64,000 bases of DNA, from positions 1 through 64,000 of the forward strand of contig DJYG01000037.1 in assembly GCA_002450015.1 (NCBI GenBank), in the 5' to 3' direction. Of the stretch, positions 47,467 through 55,443 are shown piece by piece (position 1 is the first letter of the stretch; each line of letters starts with the position of its first letter). The position numbers and the translations under genes are program-made. This stretch comes from Cyanobacteria bacterium UBA6984. Lineage in GTDB: Bacteria; Cyanobacteriota; Vampirovibrionia; Gastranaerophilales; Gastranaerophilaceae. The notes under the pieces were generated by a model. It worked only from the letters and a program-made list of their open reading frames with translations, was not told the origin of the DNA and searched no databases.

Positions 47467-48189
47467 ATGAGACAATTCAAAAAACAAGCAAGAGTTATGT
47501 TAATTGACGACAATTATAGTCACCTTGCAGGTGTAAAAGAACTATTAAGTTTAGAAAGTTCTTTTGACATTGTTGCAGCTACAACAAGTGCAAACCAAGG
47601 TATAAGTTTAGTTAAAAAGCATAAACCTGATGTTGTTTTAATGGATATGAATATGCCTGAAATGAATGGACTACAAGCTATTCAAGAAATTGAAGAATTA
47701 GGCTTAGAAACAAAAGTTTTGGCATTAAGTGCTTATGATGATGCTGATTTAATTTTTAGAGCAATGAAATTAGGTGCAAAGGGATATGTGTTAAAAACAA
47801 TGGCAGCTCCTCAATTAATAGGTGCAATTGAAGAAGTAGCTAACGGTAAAGTTTATATGCCTCCAATTTTAACTGCTCGTTTCTTCGATTATTTCCAAAA
47901 ATCTTTCAAAGAAGAAAAAATTGCTCAACAAAAAGCACAAGATTCAAATTATTTATCAGATTTAACTCCAAGAGAAGAAGAAGTTTTAGACTTATTAACT
48001 CAAGGTATTACATACAAAGGTGTTGCTCAACAATTGTTTATTTCAGAAACAACTGTAAAAACTCACGTGAACAATATTTTCCAAAAATTGCAAGTAAGCG
48101 ACAGAACACAAGCTGTTTTATATGCAATTAATCATGGTTTTACAAGCAAACGCCAAGCCAGAATGGGAAGTGCAGCAGCTGTTGTATAA
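47467..48189 (+). CDS. NarL/LuxR-family response regulator
   Basis: I start this 240-residue regulator at ATG 47467 because the GGGGGA site then lies 4-5 nt upstream; the frame from the TTG at 47455 runs through that site. The receiver has LIDDN, phospho-acceptor Asp60 in VLMDMNMPEMNG, and Lys in GYVLKTM. The HTH is LTPREEEVLDLLTQGITYKG with ETTVKTHVNNIFQKL. It precedes a soluble histidine kinase and flagellar rod genes, so flagellar control is plausible. Confidence 0.92.
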   Translation: MRQFKKQARVMLIDDNYSHLAGVKELLSLESSFDIVAATTSANQGISLVKKHKPDVVLMDMNMPEMNGLQAIQEIEELGLETKVLALSAYDDADLIFRAMKLGAKGYVLKTMAAPQLIGAIEEVANGKVYMPPILTARFFDYFQKSFKEEKIAQQKAQDSNYLSDLTPREEEVLDLLTQGITYKGVAQQLFISETTVKTHVNNIFQKLQVSDRTQAVLYAINHGFTSKRQARMGSAAAVV

Positions 48190-48289
48190 CAAGATTATAA
48201 CTCCTTTCAAATTTATGAACAAGGTTAATCGTGTTATACAAAAATATGTGTAACACGATAACCATTACTTTAGAAGATGTGTGTGGAAT

Positions 48290-49531
48290 ATGGCTAAATT
48301 TATAAAAGGTAAAAATAGATTAAAAGATTTAATTTATATACAAGAAAATAAACCTTGCAGTGAAAATGCGATTGATGGCATGATTCGTTCTATGCTTGAG
48401 CCGTTATTTGAAAGTCCTGAAGAAAAAGGTGTAGTTTTATATCGTTTTAAAAATGAAAATAAATATTCAGGTCTTTTAAGAAGACTTGGTTATACAGCTG
48501 TTGATGTTTATAATTTTTCAGATGGTTCAGAAATCTTAAAAGAAAATATATGGGAAGATACCCAATTTTTATATGTATTAACAGGCAGATACGGTGCAAG
48601 CTTTGTATATGATTTTGAAACAGAATCAGTAGAAAATTTTGCAGGTTATTATCTGTTATATAACTCAGTTAATTTAAGAGATTCTTTCGAGATAATTGAA
48701 GAAAATTGCACACAAGATATTTCTGCATACAAAGAACAATATAAACCTGATAGACGTGATAACTTGTTAATGAATGCATCTATAAGAAAAGTAGTAGATT
48801 TAATGAGTGAAACAACTCAAGAAGCAATGATAGCTGATATTGAAAAAGATGCATTGACTAAAAGCGATGATTTAGCAAAAAGATTAGAATTTATAAATTC
48901 CAAATCAAGATATGTTGTTCACGAAATCAGAAATCAACTTTCTATATGCGAATTATACGCAAATATTATAGAAAAACACTGTGAATTAAAAGATAACGTT
49001 GATTGTACAAATGCTGTTGATTGCATAAAAACAGCAGTGAAAATTGCGAATAGTGCGTTAATGGATTTGAAATCTTTAGATAATAAAGATTTGCAGGTTT
49101 ATAATGTAGAAAATTTAATTGAAAAAGCAATACTTTTATCAAAAGTATATGCAAATGGCAAAAATATAGTCTTTAAGACTAATTTTGATGACAAAAACAG
49201 TTCTATTTTTGCTGATGAATCAAAATTTTTAGCAGCATTAGTAAACATAATAAAAAACGCAATAGAGGCGATTGAAGATAGTGGTGAAGTTTCTGTTTCA
49301 ACAAGTATAAAAGAAGATTTTATCTCAATAGTAGTATCTAACAACGGTGTAAAAATTCCACAAGAAGTTCAACAAAAAATCTTTTCTGACGGTTTTACAA
49401 CAAAAACTTTTGGTAGTGGTATTGGCCTGTATGTATGCAGGCAAACATTAGAAGAACAATTTGCAAGACTGGAGCTTATAAAGTCGGACGATGATTCGAC
49501 AGAATTTGAAATTCTTGTAAGTATGGTATAA
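48290..49531 (+). CDS. Soluble sensor histidine kinase
   Basis: This kinase has about 413 residues from ATG 48290; a GTG at 48281 is the alternative start. There are no membrane segments. The N-terminal 170 or so residues are an unknown sensor region. The phospho-accepting His is in VVHEIRNQLSICELY, and the ATPase domain has NIIKNAIEAI (N box) and GSGIGLYVCRQTLEE (G box). It may phosphorylate the regulator at 47467. flgB starts 10 nt downstream, so the kinase is cotranscribed with flagellar genes, as in FlgS-type systems. Confidence 0.88.
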   Translation: MAKFIKGKNRLKDLIYIQENKPCSENAIDGMIRSMLEPLFESPEEKGVVLYRFKNENKYSGLLRRLGYTAVDVYNFSDGSEILKENIWEDTQFLYVLTGRYGASFVYDFETESVENFAGYYLLYNSVNLRDSFEIIEENCTQDISAYKEQYKPDRRDNLLMNASIRKVVDLMSETTQEAMIADIEKDALTKSDDLAKRLEFINSKSRYVVHEIRNQLSICELYANIIEKHCELKDNVDCTNAVDCIKTAVKIANSALMDLKSLDNKDLQVYNVENLIEKAILLSKVYANGKNIVFKTNFDDKNSSIFADESKFLAALVNIIKNAIEAIEDSGEVSVSTSIKEDFISIVVSNNGVKIPQEVQQKIFSDGFTTKTFGSGIGLYVCRQTLEEQFARLELIKSDDDSTEFEILVSMV

Positions 49532-49541
49532 GGGTAAAAAA

Positions 49542-50039
49542 ATGGATATTTTATCATCAAGAACATCAAATATAACACAATTGGCTATGGACGGCTTAAT
49601 GGAGCGTCAAAGAGCAATCAGTGCAAATGTTGCAAACGTTGAAACTCCGGGGTATGTGAGAAAAGAAGTTGCTTTTGAATCTCAACTTTCAGAAATCATC
49701 GAAAAAGAGGATTTAAAAGATTACATAAAAGGGCAAAATAGTATTAAACCAAAACCGATAACTTACGATGATTTTATGCAAATGCAAACAAATCAGGAAT
49801 ACAAACGTCCACTGACATTTCAGGAAAAAAGATATTTAATTTCGAATTCATACGGACAATATGACCCTCAAGTTATGGATGATGTATTTTCAGAAGGAAC
49901 TCAAGACGGAAATAATGTGGAACTGGAGCGTGAAATGATGGATTTGAATAAAAACGGTACGAGATTTGTTGTTTTATCAAATCTGGAGAAAAAATATTTT
50001 AGCGGACTGGCAGAAGTTATCAGAGATAACGTACAATAA
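49542..50039 (+). CDS. flgB: Flagellar basal-body rod protein FlgB
   Basis: This 165-residue protein forms part of the proximal rod. The N-terminal rod signature is clear: LAMDGLMERQRAISANVANV followed by ETPGYVRKEVAFE. It also has a C-terminal region, NNVELEREMMDLNKNGTRF, that forms the coiled segment. It is exported by the flagellar type III system without a Sec signal. flgC follows at 25 nt. Confidence 0.93.
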   Translation: MDILSSRTSNITQLAMDGLMERQRAISANVANVETPGYVRKEVAFESQLSEIIEKEDLKDYIKGQNSIKPKPITYDDFMQMQTNQEYKRPLTFQEKRYLISNSYGQYDPQVMDDVFSEGTQDGNNVELEREMMDLNKNGTRFVVLSNLEKKYFSGLAEVIRDNVQ

Positions 50040-50063
50040 AAATAAAAAGACAGGGTGGGGAAA

Positions 50064-50570
50064 ATGAGTCTTAATACATTTGATATAGCAGCTTCAGGAA
50101 TGACTGCTCAAAGAATAAAAATGGATACGGTTGCAAGTAATATTGCTAATGTTAATACAACACGTAATCCTGATGGAAGTAAGGGTGTTTATGTCAAAAA
50201 ATCGGTTAATTTCAGAGCGATATATGAAGATGAGCTTTCAAGAGGTGCAAGAAATTTTGCTGCAAATTCAACCGATGCAAGATTTAATCCAATGTCAGGA
50301 AGATTTGAAATTAATACAGGTATAGCTCTAAATCAAGGTCTGGTATCGAATGGAGTTAGGGTAGAGTCTATTCAAGAAACAGATGAACCTACAAAATTAA
50401 TATACGACCCAAATCACCCTGATGCAGATGCTGAAGGTTATGTTGAACTTCCGAATATTAATATTGTTGAAGAAATGGTTGATATGGTGTCAGCTTCAAA
50501 AGCTTATGAGGCAAATTCAGTTGTTGCGGAAAACATTAAAACAATGATTCAATCTGCAATGAATATTTAG
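50064..50570 (+). CDS. flgC: Flagellar basal-body rod protein FlgC
   Basis: This 168-residue rod protein starts at ATG 50064, which has a GGTGGGG ribosome-binding site; the longer frame from GTG 50055 would begin inside it. The rod motif is FDIAASGMTAQRIKMDTVAS with NIANVNTTRN, and the C-terminal helix is NIVEEMVDMVSASKAYEANS. It assembles with FlgB and FliE on the MS ring. Confidence 0.95.
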   Translation: MSLNTFDIAASGMTAQRIKMDTVASNIANVNTTRNPDGSKGVYVKKSVNFRAIYEDELSRGARNFAANSTDARFNPMSGRFEINTGIALNQGLVSNGVRVESIQETDEPTKLIYDPNHPDADAEGYVELPNINIVEEMVDMVSASKAYEANSVVAENIKTMIQSAMNI

Positions 50571-50592
50571 TTAATAAGAAGGTGTGTGAAAA

Positions 50593-51024
50593 ATGCAATT
50601 TAATACAATAAATACAATGCAAGGATTTCAAACTCAGTTTAATCCAATTCAAAATTATAATAATTTCTTAAAGGGAAATGCGTCTTTACAAGTTAATAAC
50701 GATTTTCAGAACGATTTTGACAGAATGCTTCAGAATGAAATGAAAGCTGAAGAAGCTGCATCAAAAAGACCTGTTTATGATGCAGATAATGCAGCAGGTT
50801 TAATGAATTCAATAGAACGAGCATTTAGCAACGGTTTAAATGATGTCAATGAAAAGAAAATGCAGTTAAATATGATGCAAGAGGCTTTTGCAAGAGGAGA
50901 AGATGTAAGCATTCATGATTTGATGATTGCAAGTGAAAAATCTGCATTAAGCATGCAAATGGCAATGCAAATTAGAAATAAAATGATTTCTGCATATACA
51001 GATTTGAAAAATATGAGTATATAA
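50593..51024 (+). CDS. fliE: Flagellar hook-basal body protein FliE
   Basis: This 143-residue protein links the MS ring to the rod. FliE is usually about 100-110 residues; the C-terminal half has the typical helical part (DVSIHDLMIASEKSALSMQM, QIRNKMISAYTDLKNM). The N-terminal extension is Asn/Gln rich. It is the last of the flgB-flgC-fliE trio. rimO follows 36 nt later with its own promoter-like bases. Confidence 0.92.
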   Translation: MQFNTINTMQGFQTQFNPIQNYNNFLKGNASLQVNNDFQNDFDRMLQNEMKAEEAASKRPVYDADNAAGLMNSIERAFSNGLNDVNEKKMQLNMMQEAFARGEDVSIHDLMIASEKSALSMQMAMQIRNKMISAYTDLKNMSI

Positions 51025-51060
51025 AATTTTGTGATAAAATAATCTCGAAAAGAGGTATTT

Positions 51061-52368
51061 ATGACGAAAGTTGCACTAATCAATCACGGCTGTGCTAAAA
51101 ATTTAGTTGATGCAGAACTTATGCTTGGTATTTTAGCAGAAAAAGGTTACGAAATTACTCTTGATGAAGATGATGCAGAAGTTGTTGTTGTAAATACTTG
51201 TTCTTTTATTCATGATGCTGAAAAAGAATCCGTTGATACTATTTTAGAGCTGGTTAATAAGAATAAAAAAGTCGTAATTACCGGCTGTCTTCCTCAAAAA
51301 CATAAAGAAGAATTGAAAGAGGCTATACCTGAGGTGGTTGCTATGCTAGGAACTACTGATTTTACTCAAATAGCAGAAATAGTAGATAATTTAATAAAAA
51401 CAGATTTTCAATATATTTCTGATGTGTCTGAATTTCCGACATATTGTTACCCTGAAACGGTTGAACGTCAACAAATAACTGTTGGTTCAAGTTCATATAT
51501 AAAAATTGCTGATGGGTGTAATTATAATTGCGGGTATTGCATAATTCCTAAATTGAGAGGTAAATGTCATTCAAGGAAAATTGAAGATGTTGTGCAAGAG
51601 GCAAATAAACTTGCAAATAAAGGTGTAACAGAAATAGTTTTAATTGCTCAAGATACGACAAGTTATGGTGTAGATTTATACGGAAAACCTGCATTGGCTC
51701 AGCTTTTAGAAGAACTAAATAAAATAGAAAATATTTCTTGGATACGAATAATGTATGCTTATCCTACAAATGTTAGTGATGAATTATTAGAAAAAATTGC
51801 AACATTAGACAAGGTTGTTAAATATATTGATTTGCCGTTGCAACATTCAAATTTGGATGTTTTAAAGTCTATGTGTCGTCCTGCTTTTGATTACAGAGAA
51901 TTGATTAAACATATAAGAGATAAAGTTCCCAATATAGCTATAAGAACAGCATTTATTGTAGGTTATCCTGGAGAAACAGAAGAACAATTTGAAGATTTAT
52001 ATGATTTTGTAAAAGATGTTAAGTTTGATAAAATGGGTGTTTTTGAATATTCAAGAGAAAAAGGCACAATTTCATATTCAATGAAAAATCAAGTTCCTGC
52101 AAAGGTCAAAAAAGCACGATATAAAAAATTAATGGAACTTCAACAAAAAATATCAAATGAAATAAATCAAAAATATATTGGGAAAAGTTTATCCTGCATA
52201 ATTGAAGGCTATACAGATGATGGATTTGTATTTGCAAGAAGTGAACATGATGCTCCTGAAATAGATGGTATGGTATATATAAAAACTGATAAACAAGTTG
52301 TTCCCGGTGATATAGAATTAGTTAAAATAACATCAGCTTCCGAATATGATTTATACGGAGAAGTGTAG
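51061..52368 (+). CDS. rimO: Ribosomal protein S12 methylthiotransferase
   Basis: RimO is a radical SAM enzyme that adds a methylthio group to an Asp of ribosomal protein S12. The 435-residue protein has the N-terminal UPF0004 domain with three Cys (HGCAKN, NTCSF, GCLPQK), the radical SAM motif CNYNCGYCIIP, and a C-terminal TRAM domain. DLPLQHSN is a family hallmark. Length and motifs distinguish it from MiaB. An AGAGG site precedes the ATG. Confidence 0.95.
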   Translation: MTKVALINHGCAKNLVDAELMLGILAEKGYEITLDEDDAEVVVVNTCSFIHDAEKESVDTILELVNKNKKVVITGCLPQKHKEELKEAIPEVVAMLGTTDFTQIAEIVDNLIKTDFQYISDVSEFPTYCYPETVERQQITVGSSSYIKIADGCNYNCGYCIIPKLRGKCHSRKIEDVVQEANKLANKGVTEIVLIAQDTTSYGVDLYGKPALAQLLEELNKIENISWIRIMYAYPTNVSDELLEKIATLDKVVKYIDLPLQHSNLDVLKSMCRPAFDYRELIKHIRDKVPNIAIRTAFIVGYPGETEEQFEDLYDFVKDVKFDKMGVFEYSREKGTISYSMKNQVPAKVKKARYKKLMELQQKISNEINQKYIGKSLSCIIEGYTDDGFVFARSEHDAPEIDGMVYIKTDKQVVPGDIELVKITSASEYDLYGEV

Positions 52369-52401
52369 TATAAAAACTTTAAATTAGTATGTTTTAGTTA
52401 T

Positions 52402-52423
52402 AATGTAACAATTTTGTTACATT
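52402..52423. repeat. Perfect inverted repeat in the rimO-52558 gap
   Basis: AATGTAACAA (52402-52411) and TTGTTACATT (52414-52423) form a perfect 10-bp inverted repeat with a 2-nt spacer, overlapping a TATAAT (52399-52404). No T-run follows on the plus strand, so it looks more like an operator than a terminator. The direct repeat AACATGG follows downstream. Confidence 0.5.
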
Positions 52424-52557
52424 GTGTGATGGTTGATTTTAATGGGTTTAAACCTCTTATATAACATGGTTTTAGCATAACATGGCAATTATTTTTAATA
52501 AAAATACTTTAAATAGATACGAGAGATATATTTGTATTTTAAGAGGATTTTTAATTA

Positions 52558-53535
52558 ATGACAGCAGATTTTGCATCTAATATGAGTATGATGTTTGCAC
52601 TAAACAATTTTACAAACGGTGCATATAAATATCAATATCCGACAATAAACGGTGTTTCAAATGCATATATGAATCCAGAGATAATGAGTTCTATCCCATC
52701 AATATTTCAGCAAGCTGTTGTTCTTGCTAATGCAGGAAACATGGGTAATTATGCTAATTTAACAAATTCTGATGTATTGAATATGTCTTTATCTAAACCT
52801 CTATGGATGCAGGCAGTTTCAAATCAAACATATACTCCGCAAGTTGATTTTACAAGATTATACACATACAATCCGTTTGCTGTAAATAATGGTTCTACAA
52901 CTACAGTAGGAAGTTCGCAAGCAGGTAGCGTAACAAATCTGTTTAATCAGCCAACAGTAAAAAATCAAGAACTTGCAAATGAATTGAATAAATTTGGTAT
53001 TTCTTCAACAGGTGATGAAGAAAAAGATAAAAAAGCTTTAGAAAAAGCAAAAGCCGGTGAAACAAAAGTAAAAAAAGAAGCAGCAAAAATAGCAGAAGAC
53101 TTGTATGATGCAATGAAGGGTGCAGGTACAAAGAACGATAAACTTCAAGCTGCAATTAATAAAATTAACAAAAATAATGTAATAGAAGTAATGGAAGCTT
53201 GGAATTCAAACTTCGCAGATGCTATGGGTGGAGATACCTTGTTGGAAGCGGTTCAAGGTGAACATCATACAGGATGGTTCGGCAACACTCAAGAAAAACA
53301 GGAAAATGCAATATTAAAAGCTTTAACAGATAGGGCAGAAGATGAAAAACGCGGGCTTGGTTTGGATACTGAAGCTGCATCTGCAAGAGCAAAAGTAAAT
53401 TCTGAACATAGTGCAATGTTTACATCAGATGATACTGTAAAAACTTCAATAGAAAATCTTGCAAAACAAATTAAAGATAAAGAAAATTCGATTATAGCCG
53501 AAAAATATCAAAAAGCAGCGCAAAATAACAAATAG
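52558..53535 (+). CDS. Unknown protein with C-terminal annexin-like repeat
   Basis: This 325-residue protein has no signal peptide and no membrane helix. The N-terminal 130 or so residues are Asn/Met/Tyr rich and unrecognised. The C-terminal domain (about 168-305) starts with AAKIAEDLYDAMKGAGTKND, matching the annexin pattern L-x-x-AMKG-x-GT. The GXGT (residues 188-191) is followed after 38 residues by Glu230, the spacing of the annexin type II calcium site, though better alignment would use the Glu in VQGEHHTG. The same domain is in the next gene, 399 nt without gaps. It lies after the flagellar genes; function is unknown. Confidence 0.7.
   Translation: MTADFASNMSMMFALNNFTNGAYKYQYPTINGVSNAYMNPEIMSSIPSIFQQAVVLANAGNMGNYANLTNSDVLNMSLSKPLWMQAVSNQTYTPQVDFTRLYTYNPFAVNNGSTTTVGSSQAGSVTNLFNQPTVKNQELANELNKFGISSTGDEEKDKKALEKAKAGETKVKKEAAKIAEDLYDAMKGAGTKNDKLQAAINKINKNNVIEVMEAWNSNFADAMGGDTLLEAVQGEHHTGWFGNTQEKQENAILKALTDRAEDEKRGLGLDTEAASARAKVNSEHSAMFTSDDTVKTSIENLAKQIKDKENSIIAEKYQKAAQNNK
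53068..53466 (+). repeat. Direct repeat copy 1 encoding the annexin-like domain
   Basis: This 399-nt segment aligns without gaps to 54410-54808. Most differences are at third codon positions, so the duplicated domain appears to be under purifying selection. Confidence 0.85.
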
Positions 53536-53566
53536 AAAATAGTAATAATATTTATAAGGAGAAAAA

Positions 53567-54865
53567 ATGAGCGTTCAATTATCACAATTGGCTTCCAGTT
53601 TAGGGTTTAAAGGTAAATTGCCAAAAGGAGCAACAGATATTACGAAAAATCCTGATGGATCGTACAAAATAACTGTTAACGGTCAAGACAAAAATTATAA
53701 TGCAGATGGCAGTGTATTTAGCGCTCCTGCAAAAGACAATGCTTCTGCCGCAGAGAATAATAACAGATCTCAAAGTACTCCTGCTGCTGACAATAATAGC
53801 AAACCTCAAAACACACCGGTTGCCGATAATAGCAATAGTGGTAATGGTAACGGTAATGCAGATAATAACGGAAATTCAGGCAAAGCAGACAATAATTCTT
53901 CAATTTTTGGTAACCGTACATCAGTAACAGGAAGTTTTAATATAGATCCTGCAAAATTGGCTGCAACATCAATGAATTTGAATGGAATAGTAAATATTGG
54001 TGCTGAAGTACCATTTGGCTTAGGTGGTATGATGAGTCAAGGTGCAATGCAGCAAAATATGCAAGATTTTATGAATTCTGTCAATTTTAATTTTGATTTT
54101 AAAAATTTAGATTTATCTTCACCACAATTTGCAATACCTGGTTTTTATCCTTCAGGCACAACCCAAACACCAAGCGGAGGTACTTCGGTAACTGTTGATG
54201 GAGCTACAAAAACCGTTGCGGAACTGGCTAAAGATGGAGGTTATGAAGAAACTGCTACTGATGGAGTCTATAAAAAGGGTGATAAATATTATAAGTATGA
54301 TGTAAATAAAAAAGAATTTGTAGAAGTTACAGCTGCTGAAGCTAAAAAAGCAAAAGAAGCTGATGAAGCAAAAGCAAATGAAGAAAAAGATTTAAAAGAA
54401 AAAGAAAAAGTTAAAAAAGAAGCAGCAAAAATAGCAGAAGATTTGTACGATGCAATGAAAGGTGCAGGAACAAAGAACGATAAACTTCAAGCAGCAATTG
54501 ATAAAATTAATAAAGATAATGTAATAGAAGTAATGGATGCTTGGGATTCAAACTTTGCCGATGCTATGGATGGTGAAAGTTTGCTGGAAGCAATACAAGG
54601 TGAGCATCATACAGGATGGTTTGGAAACACCCAAGAAAAACAAGAGAATGCAATTTTAAAAGCATTAACAGACAGGGCTGAAGATGAAAAACGCGGACTT
54701 GGTTTAGATACCGAAGCAGCCGCTGCAAGAGCAAAAGTAAATTCCGAACATAGCGCAATGTTTACATCAGATGATACTGTAAGAACTTCAATAGAAAATC
54801 TTGCAAAAAAAATTAGAGAAAAAGAAGGTGGAACAACTACGCCTTCAGCACCAACAACAACGTAA
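53567..54865 (+). CDS. Unknown low-complexity protein with annexin-like repeat
   Basis: This 432-residue protein has a short N-terminal domain (1-60), an Asn/Gly/Ser linker, a hydrophobic region with VPFGLGGMMSQGA and FNFDFKNLDL, a DGVYKKGDKYYKYD segment, a charged coil (about 255-285), and then the annexin-like domain with GAGT at 299-302 and Glu341. The PFGLGG, FNFDF and KYYKYD segments are shared with the 55368 gene, and the annexin-like part with the 52558 gene, so it links the three. There is no signal peptide. An AAGGAG site precedes the ATG. Confidence 0.7.
   Translation: MSVQLSQLASSLGFKGKLPKGATDITKNPDGSYKITVNGQDKNYNADGSVFSAPAKDNASAAENNNRSQSTPAADNNSKPQNTPVADNSNSGNGNGNADNNGNSGKADNNSSIFGNRTSVTGSFNIDPAKLAATSMNLNGIVNIGAEVPFGLGGMMSQGAMQQNMQDFMNSVNFNFDFKNLDLSSPQFAIPGFYPSGTTQTPSGGTSVTVDGATKTVAELAKDGGYEETATDGVYKKGDKYYKYDVNKKEFVEVTAAEAKKAKEADEAKANEEKDLKEKEKVKKEAAKIAEDLYDAMKGAGTKNDKLQAAIDKINKDNVIEVMDAWDSNFADAMDGESLLEAIQGEHHTGWFGNTQEKQENAILKALTDRAEDEKRGLGLDTEAAAARAKVNSEHSAMFTSDDTVRTSIENLAKKIREKEGGTTTPSAPTTT
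54410..54808 (+). repeat. Direct repeat copy 2 encoding the annexin-like domain
   Basis: The partner of 53068-53466, of the same length with no gaps. It begins at the VKKEAAK codons and ends at NLAK. Confidence 0.85.
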
Positions 54866-54887
54866 TACTATAATAAAATAATATATT

Positions 54888-54924
54888 AAAGTACGGTTTG
54901 TTTTTAAATAAACCGTACTTTGTA
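54888..54924. terminator. Intrinsic terminator between convergent genes
   Basis: AAAGTACGGTTT (54888-54899) pairs with AAACCGTACTTT (54910-54921) with a 10-nt loop. Confidence 0.88.
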
Positions 54925-54933
54925 TTGCAAAAT

Positions 54934-55152
54934 TTAATGAGTTCTTCTTGTTGTCGTATTTTCGAATATATTACGGGCATTGCTCATTGCAAGTGTTTTT
55001 AATGAGCACATTCCATAGTTTCTGTCAACAACACCAAGACTGGCTAATCTGTTTAATAATAATTCGTTTAAATCTTCAGGATTGATAAATAATGCACAAG
55101 TTTTGTCACATATATCATTTTTAAACGGACATTTTCTAGAATTTTCATCCAT
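54934..55152 (-). CDS. Small four-cysteine protein
   Basis: I start this 72-residue protein at ATG 55152, where GGAGAG lies upstream; the longer frame to 55272 has no such site and reads through an unlikely hydrophobic leader. Four Cys lie in KCPFKNDICDKTCALF and GMCSL, the same order (CP, C, CA, CS) as in the protein at 21450. The pattern suggests one metal site. The C-terminus is helical and basic. It lies between two genes of the unknown 52-57 kb cluster on the opposite strand. Confidence 0.65.
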   Translation of the reverse strand: MDENSRKCPFKNDICDKTCALFINPEDLNELLLNRLASLGVVDRNYGMCSLKTLAMSNARNIFENTTTRRTH

Positions 55153-55259
55153 ATAAAGTACTCTCCAAATTCTCAAATTGATGTACAATGTAGCTACATC
55201 ATAGTATAATTTAAAAATAAAGTACAAATGTAAACAATTGTTAAAACATGAACTAAAAC

Positions 55260-55443
55260 CCTGAAAATACATGCAATTTCAGGAGAGAAAATGTTTTTAC
55301 ATGAGTGTAGGCGTATAGGAAAAATACGTGTGAAGGAAATGTACTTAAATGTACAACGGAGGTGCTTATGTATCCAGAAGCAAAAATTAATGGCGGAGGC
55401 ACAAGTTCAGCAGATTGGACAGCAGGTTTGCCGGATGCCCTAA
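55260..55443 (+). promoter_or_regulatory. Leader with hairpin and possible overlapping small ORF
   Basis: CCTGAAA (55260-55266) pairs with TTTCAGG (55277-55283); the second arm runs into an AGGAGAG site 5 nt before an ATG at 55291. That ATG opens a 50-codon frame to 55443 which overlaps the start of the big gene out of frame. The hairpin could mask this site. It may be a leader peptide or chance. Confidence 0.3.

Noticed and set aside
55153..55272. 40-codon N-terminal extension of the small Cys protein
   Set aside because: No ribosome-binding site; GGAGAG precedes the internal ATG at 55152.
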